Position numbers and translations under genes: made by a program. From Wolbachia endosymbiont (group A) of Longitarsus flavicornis (GTDB lineage Bacteria > Pseudomonadota > Alphaproteobacteria > Rickettsiales > Anaplasmataceae), in NCBI RefSeq assembly GCF_963931955.1, contig NZ_OZ008337.1, forward strand, positions 1,426,001 to 1,490,000: a stretch of 64,000 nt of DNA, given 5' to 3'. The notes under the pieces were generated by a model that did no database searches, was not told the origin of the DNA, and saw nothing but the letters and a program-made list of their open reading frames with translations. Positions 54,280 through 63,078 of the stretch are shown piece by piece (within the stretch, counting starts at the first letter, position 1; each line of letters starts with the position of its first letter).

Positions 54280-55095
54280 ATGTCAAAGGAAATGGTCAAT
54301 GCGTTGAAAGCTGAAGTGAAGAAGCTCAAATATGCTGATTTCAAAGCTAACACTTGGGACGAAGTAATTTCTGGTGAGGGAACATATAAGGATCTTAATA
54401 GAACACACGGCCTTGCTATTAACGGACAAAAAATAACTAACGAATTTATTAACAATCTGTATTCAAAACATAAAAATCTAATTCTACGGGATGAAAACGG
54501 AAAAGGGAATTATCGTCCATTTCTCAGACAAATTTTTACAGAAATGTTTAAACACGTTGGTGCAACAATTCCCAATAACTCTATTATTGAGGAGTTAATA
54601 AATAACTATTATCAGGGCGGATATACTCATTTTCTTCCTAATGATATGAATCAAGCTCTTGGATCTTTTCATTTGTTAACGCAAAGCAGCTGTATGACAA
54701 GAGAGTATATTATGGATTGTCGTGAACCCAATTGTATAAAGCTTAGTTTTAGCATGAAATATACAAAAATGCTTAACTATGATGATCGTACATATATCGA
54801 AACACCAGGTTTTTGCAGTTCAGCGGAGTTTAAACTGAAATGTGAAGATAAAAATGTAACATATGAAGATGGTAAAGTACTTCTTACCATTCCTAAAGAG
54901 CTAAAAAACTACAAAGTAAGTGGTAAGAATTTGTTTGATGTTATTGTTGAATATTTTCAGAAGCTTTGCGAAAAATTGGGCTTTAAATTTGAGACAAAAG
55001 TGGAACATAGCCTTGGTGAACCACTAAAGGTAGTAAGTGAGGCAAATGCATCTTCTGTTGAAGACTTAAAGCTTAAAGTGAATAATCAAAGATAA
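54280..55095 (+). CDS. Hypothetical protein, no family recognised
   Basis: 271 residues, ATG 54280 (MSKEMVNALKAEVKKLKYAD). No signal peptide or membrane segment. The N-terminal half is helical and charged. The middle holds a cysteine-rich stretch SSCMTREYIMDCREPNC and then GFCSSAEFKLKCEDKN, followed by beta-like strands (VTYEDGKVLLTIPKELKNYK) and a helical end. Composition matches neighbouring genes. It lies between the GTA gene and a transporter. It may be a Wolbachia-specific effector or structural protein, but nothing in the sequence settles this. Confidence 0.55.
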   Translation: MSKEMVNALKAEVKKLKYADFKANTWDEVISGEGTYKDLNRTHGLAINGQKITNEFINNLYSKHKNLILRDENGKGNYRPFLRQIFTEMFKHVGATIPNNSIIEELINNYYQGGYTHFLPNDMNQALGSFHLLTQSSCMTREYIMDCREPNCIKLSFSMKYTKMLNYDDRTYIETPGFCSSAEFKLKCEDKNVTYEDGKVLLTIPKELKNYKVSGKNLFDVIVEYFQKLCEKLGFKFETKVEHSLGEPLKVVSEANASSVEDLKLKVNNQR

Positions 55096-55241
55096 GGTAT
55101 TGAAATTCAGGCTTTTCATGATTTTAGCTTAAGATTTCAGTGTCCGCTACTCGAATGACATCGTTTACTATGTAACATTGTACTTATACTAATGAAAAAA
55201 ATACATTATAATTAAGTATATTTAATCCAGTAAATCATTAA

Positions 55242-56444
55242 GTGAAAACAGCTCTTTCGCAAAATATCATCTCTCTTATTATGATATTGTCTGTAGCAAT
55301 TGTCGATATGGCAACTGACCTATACTCAGTTGCACTACCAAGCATTGCCAATTATTTTAAAGTAGAAGGCAGTGTAGTGCAGCTTACAATTAGCTTGAAT
55401 CTAGTTGGATTTGCGGTGTCTGGATTAATTTATGGTCCATTATCGGACCATTATGGTAGGCGTCCAATGATGCTGATTGGTATGACAATTTTTACTTTGG
55501 CAAGTGTCATGTGTTATATAGCCGACAGTATTGCGCTCTTGATACTAATTCGCTTCATACAAGGAACAGGGGCTGGTGTTGCAGGTGTTGTTGGGTATGC
55601 AGCAATAAGGGATATGTATTCGGGTAGTGAATACTCGAGAGTAATTTCAAAATTAAATATGGTTGTGGCACTCTCACCTGGAATAGCTCCAGTGGTGGGC
55701 AGTTATATAATTTCACATGGTTATCATTGGAAATTTTTGTTTTTTATTATGTCACTCGCAGCAATTGCTATACTTATTTTTATCTACTTTAAGTTACAAG
55801 AAACACTCACTGTAAATAAAAATGAAACCAGTATAACTAACATAACTACTAATATCTGCAAGCAATATATATCAATATTTAGAAATTATCGTTTCCTTGG
55901 GTTTTCAGCCATTCATGGATTAACTTTCATGTGGCTTTGGGCATACATTGCTAACTACCCGTTCATATTTGAATCGATGGGCATTGAAGTACAGTATTTT
56001 GGCTACCTCATATCGATCATAGTCATATTTTACATAATTGGAACTTTAATTAATAGAAGGTATGTACCAAAAGTAGGGGTTAGCAAAATGCTAATAATAG
56101 GTTTGGTGTTACCGATAATATCCGATAGTTTATTGGTATATTTTTATTTCGCGGACAAGTTGAATATATTAATTCTTCAAGTCGCCTGGATTCCAGCCAA
56201 TATCGGACTTGCATTAATAATAAGCAATAACGTAACTTCTGCTTTAGAAACGATCAAAGGTATAGGGCTTGGTAGTGCAGTTCTCTCATTCTGCAATATG
56301 ATGTTTGGGGCTATTGGAATATATATAGTAGGAAAATTTTTTCGCTATGGTATTTTACCAAATTTACTATTAACAATAGCATGCTCTACAATTGCAATTC
56401 TTATGTACAGCCAGCTCAAATGTACTGAAAAACATAGGGAATAA
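55242..56444 (+). CDS. Bcr/CflA-family MFS drug-resistance transporter
   Basis: 400 residues with 12 membrane segments. DMATDLYSVALPSIANYFKV matches the D-x-Y-L-P-A-L-P start of the family, and YGPLSDHYGRRPMMLIGM is the MFS loop signature, followed by RFIQGTGAGVAGVVGYAAIR. Likely a proton-coupled exporter of drugs or metabolites. The only start giving a whole first segment is GTG 55242. It is the intact counterpart of the IS-disrupted gene at 10113-12142. Confidence 0.85.
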   Translation: MKTALSQNIISLIMILSVAIVDMATDLYSVALPSIANYFKVEGSVVQLTISLNLVGFAVSGLIYGPLSDHYGRRPMMLIGMTIFTLASVMCYIADSIALLILIRFIQGTGAGVAGVVGYAAIRDMYSGSEYSRVISKLNMVVALSPGIAPVVGSYIISHGYHWKFLFFIMSLAAIAILIFIYFKLQETLTVNKNETSITNITTNICKQYISIFRNYRFLGFSAIHGLTFMWLWAYIANYPFIFESMGIEVQYFGYLISIIVIFYIIGTLINRRYVPKVGVSKMLIIGLVLPIISDSLLVYFYFADKLNILILQVAWIPANIGLALIISNNVTSALETIKGIGLGSAVLSFCNMMFGAIGIYIVGKFFRYGILPNLLLTIACSTIAILMYSQLKCTEKHRE

Positions 56445-56463
56445 CCATTATTTGCGTGATCCA

Positions 56464-56570
56464 GAGCTCATGGGTTATTAATGACTTTATCATGATAATA
56501 TAATTTTACAGGGGGTGAGAGCTCATAGATTATTAACGACTTTATCATAACAATATAGTTTTACAGGAGG
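56464..56570 (+). repeat. Tandem 55-base repeat upstream of the ankyrin gene
   Basis: Two direct copies (about 56464-56515 and 56519-56570), each GAGCTCAT, TTATTAA, GACTTTATCAT, AATATA and TTTTACAGG. The second copy ends in ACAGGAGG, the ribosome binding site of the ankyrin gene 6 bases ahead of its ATG. The first therefore contains a duplicate, unused leader with GGGGG. Confidence 0.75.
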
Positions 56571-56576
56571 TTTGGG

Positions 56577-59500
56577 ATGAGCAATTCAAACAGAGATATA
56601 AATGCTGATTTATTTCAGGCTGCTAAAAGTGGTGATTTTAATGTAGTAAACGATCTAATAAAGGAAGGAGCAGATGGTGTGCCGTAGAGACACAAAGAAT
56701 GTTCAAGTAAGAGCAAACTAAGTGCAAAAGCTGCACAGTAGATGAGGGTAGGTCCCTCGGAGCCGGTTTACAAGAGCAGGCTTCAAACAACCATAAGCTG
56801 CTTTGGTAAAGAGCCAAGGTAGTGAGCGTTATGGAAAAGGCATAATTATATGTCATGTAAGGAATAGAGAGATGAACGAAAGTGAACCACTGATGAAGTG
56901 TCGAAACCTTTTAAATGACGTCAAAACCAGGGGGTCGTTTGTAACCTGGGATAAATCTATCGGGAGCTTGTTTACTGGATAGATGGCGTCCGGCATAAAG
57001 GTGGCATGAATCTATTTCAGGCTATTGTGTGGAACTACGGGAACCTGTCGTTTCGATGATAAGGGAGAAATCCAAGGAGCTAAACTCTAAGGATGAGAGT
57101 ACCGATGCGAAAAACAGGGGCGGATCAGCTCGTAGTAGTGAAGAAGTTTCTGTAATGGAAATGGAGCGAAGGAGCTGAGTTATTCAGTTTTAATTATGTA
57201 TCAACCGAAAGGGAGGAGTTAATGAATAAAACAAAGTCTTTTGATATACCAAAGCAACTTATTTGTAGGGCTTATAAACAAGTATCGAAAAATAAAGGTG
57301 CGGCTGGTGTGGATGAGGTTTCGATAACAAAGTTTGAAGAAAATCTAAAAGATAATCTGTACAAACTATGGAATAGGATGTCATCCGGAAGTTATTTTCC
57401 AGAGCCGGTAAAAGCTGTTGCGATACCAAAAGATACAGGAGGGCAAAGAATTTTATGTGTTCCTTCAGTATTCGACAGGATAGGGCAAACGGCTGCTGCT
57501 ATGTATCTAGAGCCGCTGGTAGAACCAAAATTTCATGAGGATTCATATGGTTATAGACCAAATAAGTCTGCACTGGATGCGGTAGATACAGCTCGTAAAA
57601 GATGCTGGAGGTACGATTGGACGATAGATCTTGATATATCTGGATTTTTCGACAATTTGGACCACGGCTTGGCATTGCAAGCTATCAAAAAGCACACAGA
57701 CTGCAAATGGGTCATACTGTATGTTGAGAGGTGGATGAAAGCCCCCATTCAGCAAGCAGATGGCAGTAAGGTAGTTAGGGATAAAGGAGTTCCGCAAGGA
57801 GGTTCAGTTAGCCCAATCATCTCTAATATATTCATGCATCATGTGTTTGATATATGGATGAAAAAGAACTACCCGACAGTACCATTTGAGAGGTATGTGG
57901 ATGATGCGATAGTGCACTGCAGAACAGAGAAACAGGCAGAGTTTGTGAAAGTAATGATCGAAGAAAGATTGGCTGAGTATAAGTTGAAATTGCATCCTGA
58001 AAAGACACAGATAGTGTACTGTAAGGATGACAATAGGAGTGGTGAATTTCCTAAACAAAGTTTTAATTTTCTGGGTTACACATTCAGACCCAGGTTAGCA
58101 AGAAATAAAATAGGGAAGTATTTTGTTTCATTTCTTCCAGCAATTAGCAACAAGGCCAAGAAAAAGATTACTACAACCATAAGGTCATGGAAAATGCTAC
58201 GAAATACGCATATAACATTAGAGGAGATATCAGGAAAAGTAAATCCAATAGTCAGAGGCTGGTATCAGTACTATGGCAAATTTTACAGAACTGAAGTATA
58301 CAAATCTCTAAAGAATATAGAGCGGCATCTAGAAAAGTGGGTGAAAAGGAAATATAAGAGACTCAGGAGTCACGGAAGACTAGCAAGACAATTTCTAGGA
58401 AAGGTGAGAAAGAGGTCTCCGGATATTTTCTATCACTGGACACTAGGGTTAGGCCAAAAGGCTGAATAATGGAAGCTGTATAAATCGAGAGGTTTACGTA
58501 CAGTTTTGCGAGAGACTGGTGGGGAAGTTCCACTGGTCTACTCTCCTTAATGCAGAGGATGATAAAGAAGAGACTCCCTTAGATTTAACTACTAACGAAG
58601 AAATAAAAACTCTATTACAAAGTACAGCTCAATTACTTAAGGCTGCTGCTGAAAAGGGTCATGAGGAGGAGGTACAAGCTCTATTGGAAAAAGGAGCAAA
58701 TGTTAATGCAACAGATCAAAATGGAAAGACTCCTTTACATTCGGCTGCTCGAAATAACAACAAAGAGGTAGTAGAAGCCCTACTGCAAGTAAATGGGATC
58801 AATATTAATGCACAAGATAGAGATAACATGACTCCTTTACATTGGGCTGCTGTAAAGGGCCATAAAGAGGCAGTAGAAGCCCTATTGGGAAAAGATGGAA
58901 TCGATGTTAATTTAGCAGATAAGAATAAAGATACTCCTTTACATTCTGTTCTTAAAAAGGACAACATAGATATAAATGTATTGAACGCTCTACTGGGAGA
59001 AGAAGGAATCGATGTTAATGCACAAGATGGGCTTAACAACACTCCTTTGCATTTAGCTGTTAAAAAGGACAACATAGATATAAATGTATTGAACGCTCTA
59101 CTGGGAGCAGAAGGAATCGATGTTAATATAAAAGATAAACTTAGAGAATGGACTCCTTTACACTGGGCTGTTTCAGAGAACAAGATAGACAAAGTGAAAG
59201 CGCTACTGGGAGCAGAAGGAATCGATGTTAATATAGAAGATAAATATGAAAAAAAGACTCCTCTACATTTGGCTGCTCAAAATAACAACCAAGAAATAGT
59301 AGAGGATCTAATAAAAGCAGGAGCAAATATTAATGTAAAAGATAAAGATGAAAAGACTCCTTTAGATTTAGCCACTGATGAAAAAATAAAAACTCTATTG
59401 CAACCCGCAGAAGAATCTGATCCAGTGGATGGATCATCGACAGAGAGTGAAGGGGGTCAAGAGGAAGAAAAACGAGTAGGTGATGATACTGAACTACAAT

Positions 59501-59913
59501 CAGATAATAGCAAAGAAGGGGAAAAAACCAGCACCACCAGTGCAGAACAAGGAACTGGTGTAAGCAACGGTAGTCAACCTACTGGATCTACACAAAATAA
59601 GGGAGGACAAACCAGCACCACCAGTGCAGAACAAGGAACTGATGTACAAGACAACGATGTAGGTCCTGTTGCTTCCACAGAACCTGCACAAACAGAAGAA
59701 CAGCCGAGCTCTTTTTTTGGTAGTTTGTTTAGTATACTTATGAAGCCTTTTTCATTAGTTGCATCATTTTTTGGTGGTTTTTTTTCATGGTTGTTTGGGT
59801 CTGACGAAGAAAAGTCTGACACACAACCTTATGATGATTCTTCTTCACCTGGGGTCGATCAATCAGTTGAACAAAATAATGGTGATCATAATGACCAGAG
59901 CAATGTGATTTGA
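56577..59913 (+). CDS. Ankyrin-repeat protein, split by a group II intron
   Basis: Exon 1 is 56577-56676 (MSNSNRDINADLFQAAKSGD and on to GAD), exon 2 is 58547-59913. Joining them gives G-A-D-V-N-A-E-D and a frame of 488 residues. About eight ankyrin repeats span residues 10-295 (for example NGKTPLHSAARNNNKEVVEA). Three neighbouring units are near copies (NIDINVLNALLG twice; LLGAEGIDVNI twice). A polar Thr/Ser/Gln-rich stretch holds two copies of TSTTSAEQGT, and a hydrophobic segment FFGSLFSILMKPFSLVASFF sits close to the C-terminus. Ankyrin proteins of Wolbachia are candidate host-interaction factors. Without splicing only about 36 codons are translated from the ATG. Confidence 0.85.
57222..58469 (+). 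CDS. Group II intron-encoded reverse transcriptase/maturase
   Basis: 415 residues, ATG 57222 after GGGAGGAG. RT blocks are visible: KNKGAAGVDEVSI (RT-0/1), GGQRILCVPSVFDRIGQTAA, DSYGYRPNKSALDAV, DLDISGFFDNLDH, GVPQGGSVSPIISNIF and the catalytic FERYVDDAIVHC near residue 226. The group II maturase domain follows (NPIVRGWYQYYGKFYRTEVY) and the protein ends soon after FYHWTLGLGQKAE. No HNH endonuclease domain is present, so integration would depend on nicks or replication forks, as in other endonuclease-lacking introns. The protein helps the intron splice and retrotranspose. Confidence 0.95.
   Translation: MNKTKSFDIPKQLICRAYKQVSKNKGAAGVDEVSITKFEENLKDNLYKLWNRMSSGSYFPEPVKAVAIPKDTGGQRILCVPSVFDRIGQTAAAMYLEPLVEPKFHEDSYGYRPNKSALDAVDTARKRCWRYDWTIDLDISGFFDNLDHGLALQAIKKHTDCKWVILYVERWMKAPIQQADGSKVVRDKGVPQGGSVSPIISNIFMHHVFDIWMKKNYPTVPFERYVDDAIVHCRTEKQAEFVKVMIEERLAEYKLKLHPEKTQIVYCKDDNRSGEFPKQSFNFLGYTFRPRLARNKIGKYFVSFLPAISNKAKKKITTTIRSWKMLRNTHITLEEISGKVNPIVRGWYQYYGKFYRTEVYKSLKNIERHLEKWVKRKYKRLRSHGRLARQFLGKVRKRSPDIFYHWTLGLGQKAE
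58474..58546 (+). ncRNA. Group II intron domains V and VI
   Basis: Catalytic domain V hairpin (58474-58505, AGC triad, GAGA tetraloop) followed by domain VI, with a long stem (ACTGGTGG pairing with CCACTGGT, two G-U wobbles) and the bulged CTA that includes the branch-point A at 58540. Confidence 0.85.
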
Positions 59914-59934
59914 TAGTGATCTTCTACCGGAAAA

Positions 59935-60150
59935 GGTGTCATCCCAGTGCTTGACACTGGGATCTCATTTTACTTTATGATGATGTCATGAAAGTAGCTG
60001 ACATTGGGATCCAGAAGACTTAATTTCAACCAAATAATAAAGGCTAGATCCCAGTGTCACGCACTGGGATGACAAAAAAAGGAGCACTGGAATGACACCA
60101 TCTTGGATGGAAATAACGTCACGCGCTGGAATGACAAAGAAGAGTGGGCT
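59935..60150. repeat. Cluster of type 1 palindromes between convergent ankyrin and tkt genes
   Basis: Units near 59937-59965 (GTCATCCCAGTGCTTGACAC), 59985-60012, 60045-60072 (GATCCCAGTGTCACGCACTG) and 60090-60130, some as half units. The end of the tract has TTATGCAAGAAGTCTA, the same 16-mer-like motif found (inverted) at 296 and near 1282. Confidence 0.85.
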
Positions 60151-60172
60151 TTCATATGGTTATGCAAGAAGT

Positions 60173-62224
60173 CTACTGAATATAAACCAGTTTCTCACAC
60201 ACACATTTTACTACGTGATCAGCACTGATATTAAAATGCTCATAGAGTGTTTTATAAGGTGCTGATTCTCCGAAGCTTTTCATGCCAATAAATATACCGT
60301 TTGAACCTATGTATTTATGCCAACCCATTTCACTTCCGGCTTCAATTGCAACTTTAATGCTGTCATTATTTAATATTGCCGCTTTATATTCATCGCTTTG
60401 CTCGTCAAAAAGCCTCCAGCATGGCATAGAAACAATCCTTGTACCTATACCCTTTTCCTGCAATTTCTCCCTTGCTTCAACTGCAATTTCAACCTCGGAC
60501 CCCGTAGCAAATATCGTCACTTTTAATTCTTTTGAACATTCACACAAAATATATGCACCAAACTTCGATAAATTAGCAGATTGATCGATATCAGAGTAGA
60601 ACTTGCGCATGTAACTTACGTTTTGCCTTGAGAGCGCAAACAGTGCAGGTGATTCTTTTTTTTCGAGTGCAATGCTAACACACTCTAGAGTTTCAACTGC
60701 ATCGGCTGGCCTAAAAACATATAGATTTGGTATAGCACGCAAAGAGGCTAAATGCTCTATTGGCTGATGAGTTGGGCCATCTTCTCCCACTCCAATTGAG
60801 TCGTGAGTCATGACATACATAACCTGCTGCTTCATCAGAGCTGAAAGACGTATAGCAGGACGACAATAGTCGGAAAATACCAAAAAAGTGCCGCCATAAG
60901 GAAGAATCGCGCCGTGAAGTGCCATACCATTCATACAAGCTGCCATAGCGTGCTCTCTCACTCCATAGTGGACATAAGAGCCACTATAATTATTGCTATT
61001 TATTACCTGCATGTGCTTATATTTAGTGCAATTTGACCCAGTAAGATCAGCAGAACCGCCGATTAATTCCGGCATAGACTCAGTTAAAAGTTCCATTACT
61101 CTGCCGAAAGAAGATCGAGTAGCTTCGTTTGGCATTAGCTCACATATTTGTTTCTTCAGGTCAGCTAAAACACCAGCGATATTATCTGGTAGATGTTTAT
61201 CTAACCGTCTTTGAAGTTCTGCATGATACCCTGTCATCCCAGCATTCTCTTCTGTCATCCCAGTGCTTGACACTGGGATCCATTCTTTTTCTTCTTTCCT
61301 GGTCACGCGCTGGAATGACATCGTGTAGTTTTGTTTTGCTCTCTCAACAGTTTTCTTCCAGGCATTTTTCACATCTTCTGGTACATGGAATGGTTCATAA
61401 TTCCAGTTTAATTTCTCTCTCATCTGTTTTATGTCTTCCTCCGAAAAAGCACCACTGTGAGCAGAGGATGTGCCAGCACGGCTTGAAAATTTTCCGATAA
61501 TAGTTTTGCAGCAGATCATTGTAGGTTTATCAGACTTTTTTGCTTGCTCTATTGCAAGGGATATGGCATCAAAATCATGGCCATCAATTTTGTCAACATT
61601 CCATCCATACGCTAAGAAGCGTTTCTCTACATCTTCAGAACAGGAAAGGCAAGTAGCGCCATCTATAGAAATATCATTATCATCAAAAAGAGCTATAAGC
61701 TTATTCAATTTAAGATGCCCAGCAAGTGATGCTGCTTCATGGCTTATTCCTTCCATAAGACAGCCATCCCCTAGCATCACGTAAGTGTAGTGATTAATTA
61801 AGCTATCTCCAAATTGTTCTTTAAGAATCGATTCAGCAAGTGCCATGCCAACAGCAGTGGCAAACCCCTGACCGAGCGGGCCTGTTGTTGCCTCTACTCC
61901 GGAAGTCAAGCCAAACTCTGGATGACCTGGGGTCTTGGATCTCATTTGCCTAAAGTTTTTTAGCTCATCTATACCGATATAACCTGTCAAATATAATATT
62001 GAATATAGTAACATTGACCCATGACCGTTTGATAAAACAAAGCGATCTCTATTGAACCATTTAGAATCATCAGGATTATGATTCAGATATTTAGCAAACA
62101 AAACAGTTGCAACATCTGCCATGCCAAGTGGCATACCTGGGTGTCCAGAGTTTGCTTTTTGTACTGCATCAATTGATAAAAAACGGATGGCGTTTGCCAT
62201 AGATTTTAAATGTGAATGATTCAT
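60173..62224 (-). CDS. tkt: Transketolase
   Basis: 683 residues. TPP domain (about 1-300) with GHPGMPLGMADVATVLF, GPLGQGFATAVGMALAES and the TPP motif GDGCLMEGISHEAASLAGHL; pyrimidine-binding domain (about 335-505) with IGVGEDGPTHQPIEHLASLR, the transketolase signature; C-terminal domain with KVTIFATGSEVEIAVEAREK. It moves two-carbon units between sugar phosphates, the non-oxidative pentose phosphate branch that supplies ribose-5-phosphate, e.g. for the PurL pathway. Residues about 302-331 in the linker between the first two domains are an in-frame type 1 palindrome (EWIPVSSTGMTEENAGMTG). ATG 62224; divergent from rpsD. Confidence 0.95.
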   Translation of the reverse strand: MNHSHLKSMANAIRFLSIDAVQKANSGHPGMPLGMADVATVLFAKYLNHNPDDSKWFNRDRFVLSNGHGSMLLYSILYLTGYIGIDELKNFRQMRSKTPGHPEFGLTSGVEATTGPLGQGFATAVGMALAESILKEQFGDSLINHYTYVMLGDGCLMEGISHEAASLAGHLKLNKLIALFDDNDISIDGATCLSCSEDVEKRFLAYGWNVDKIDGHDFDAISLAIEQAKKSDKPTMICCKTIIGKFSSRAGTSSAHSGAFSEEDIKQMREKLNWNYEPFHVPEDVKNAWKKTVERAKQNYTMSFQRVTRKEEKEWIPVSSTGMTEENAGMTGYHAELQRRLDKHLPDNIAGVLADLKKQICELMPNEATRSSFGRVMELLTESMPELIGGSADLTGSNCTKYKHMQVINSNNYSGSYVHYGVREHAMAACMNGMALHGAILPYGGTFLVFSDYCRPAIRLSALMKQQVMYVMTHDSIGVGEDGPTHQPIEHLASLRAIPNLYVFRPADAVETLECVSIALEKKESPALFALSRQNVSYMRKFYSDIDQSANLSKFGAYILCECSKELKVTIFATGSEVEIAVEAREKLQEKGIGTRIVSMPCWRLFDEQSDEYKAAILNNDSIKVAIEAGSEMGWHKYIGSNGIFIGMKSFGESAPYKTLYEHFNISADHVVKCVCEKLVYIQ
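61232..61319. repeat. Type 1 palindromic element inside tkt
   Basis: GTCATCCCAGCATTCTC, GTCATCCCAGTGCTTGACAC, TGGGATCC and a terminal TGGTCACGCGCTGGAATGAC. A nested or compound unit, translated in frame and confined to the interdomain linker of transketolase. Confidence 0.88.
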
Positions 62225-62280
62225 GTGTTAATAGAAAAACTTAAAAATGAAGTATAAAAGATTATATCAGCAAAAACAAG

Positions 62281-62309
62281 TTGACACTGAGTGCTAAAAT
62301 CCTTAATAA
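62281..62309 (+). promoter_or_regulatory. Promoter of rpsD
   Basis: TTGACA at 62281-62286, a 17-base spacer and TAATAA at 62304-62309, about 28 bases before the rpsD ATG. The perfect -35 box shows that the in-frame TTG here is promoter and not an rpsD start. Confidence 0.7.
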
Positions 62310-62337
62310 TCTAAAGTTAAATCGTGAGAGTTTTTAT

Positions 62338-62952
62338 ATGACAACTGTTATCACTAGAAAGTATAGGATTAGCCGTAGACTTGGTGTAAATTTATGGGGT
62401 AGAGCTAAAGACCCAGTAAACAAAAGGAAATACCCTCCAGGTCAACATGGTATTCTTGGATTCAAGAAGTTATCCGACTTTGGTAAGCAGTTTGCTGCGC
62501 ATAAGAAATTTAAGTTTTACTATGCGATTTCAAGTAAGCAGCTCAGACGTACATTTTTAGATGCTTATAACAGAAAGGGTTATACGGCTGATAATTTTAT
62601 CGGTATCTTAGAATCGAGATTAAGTTCTGTTTTATACCACTCTGGTCTTGTTCCAACAATTTACTCAGCAAAGCAGCTCATATCTCACAAGCACGTTACA
62701 GTTAATGATAAGGTGGTTAACATATCGAGTTATCGAGTGAAGCCAGGTGATATAATAAAAATAAGAGAAAGGGCAGCAAAAATCCCTGTAGTAGTAGAGG
62801 CTGAACAAAAACAAGAGCGCAAGGCTCCGGATTATTTAGAAGCAGATAGTAAAGAGCATTCAGTGAAGTATTTGAGGTCACCTCAATATTCTGAGGTTCC
62901 TTATTCAGCAGACATGGAAGTCAATTTAGTAGTAGAGTTTTACTCTAGATAG
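62338..62952 (+). CDS. rpsD: 30S ribosomal protein S4
   Basis: 204 residues from ATG 62338 (MTTVITRKYRISRRLGVNLW), the normal S4 length. The alphaproteobacterial form KYPPGQHGILGFKKLSDFGK is followed by the S4 RNA-binding domain, LESRLSSVLYHSGLVPTIYS and AKQLISHKHVTVNDKVVNIS. S4 nucleates assembly of the small subunit 5' domain. It stands alone outside the large ribosomal protein operons, as in other Rickettsiales, with its own promoter. tRNA-Leu follows 9 bases after the stop and may share the transcript. Confidence 0.97.
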   Translation: MTTVITRKYRISRRLGVNLWGRAKDPVNKRKYPPGQHGILGFKKLSDFGKQFAAHKKFKFYYAISSKQLRRTFLDAYNRKGYTADNFIGILESRLSSVLYHSGLVPTIYSAKQLISHKHVTVNDKVVNISSYRVKPGDIIKIRERAAKIPVVVEAEQKQERKAPDYLEADSKEHSVKYLRSPQYSEVPYSADMEVNLVVEFYSR

Positions 62953-62961
62953 ATAAAAAAA

Positions 62962-63048
62962 GCCCGTGTGGCGGAATCGGTAGACGCAGCGGACTTAAAA
63001 TCCGTGGGTTTTGCGACCTTGGGAGTTCAAGTCTCCCCATGGGCACCA
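62962..63048 (+). tRNA. tRNA-Leu (anticodon UAA)
   Basis: 87 bases including an encoded CCA. Acceptor GCCCGTG pairs with CATGGGC (one G-U). D arm GGCGGAATCGGTAGAC, anticodon stem-loop CGGACTTAAAATCCG with anticodon TAA at 62996-62998, a long class II variable arm (TGGGTTTTGCGACCTTGGGA region), and T arm with TTCAAGT. Reads UUA and UUG, UUA being the dominant Leu codon in this AT-rich genome. Confidence 0.96.
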
Positions 63049-63078
63049 ATTTAACTTAGCAGATAAATACAAAAAAGT

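Larger units (their letters stand above)
56677..58546 (+). mobile_element. Group II intron (1,870 bp) with reverse transcriptase
   Basis: The 5' end is GTGTGCCG, matching the GUGYG consensus. A 540-base structured leader precedes the RT gene. Domain V (58474-58505) folds as AGCTGTATAAATC, GAGA loop, GGTTTACGTACAGTT with the AGC triad. Domain VI (58510-58546) pairs GAGAG with CTCTC and carries an unpaired A at 58540, seven bases from the 3' end, the usual branch point. Intron ends are confirmed by the host ankyrin frame, which is restored exactly on removal. Confidence 0.9.

Noticed and set aside
58716..59192. 158-codon frame antisense to the ankyrin repeats
   Set aside because: Caused by the repetitive codons of the ankyrin gene on the plus strand.
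61129..61784. Frames antisense to transketolase
   Set aside because: tkt is certain on the minus strand; these are shadows and translated palindromes.
62281..62337. 19-codon N-terminal extension of RpsD
   Set aside because: Covers the promoter; S4 proteins begin at the internal ATG with MTTVITRKYR-like sequence.
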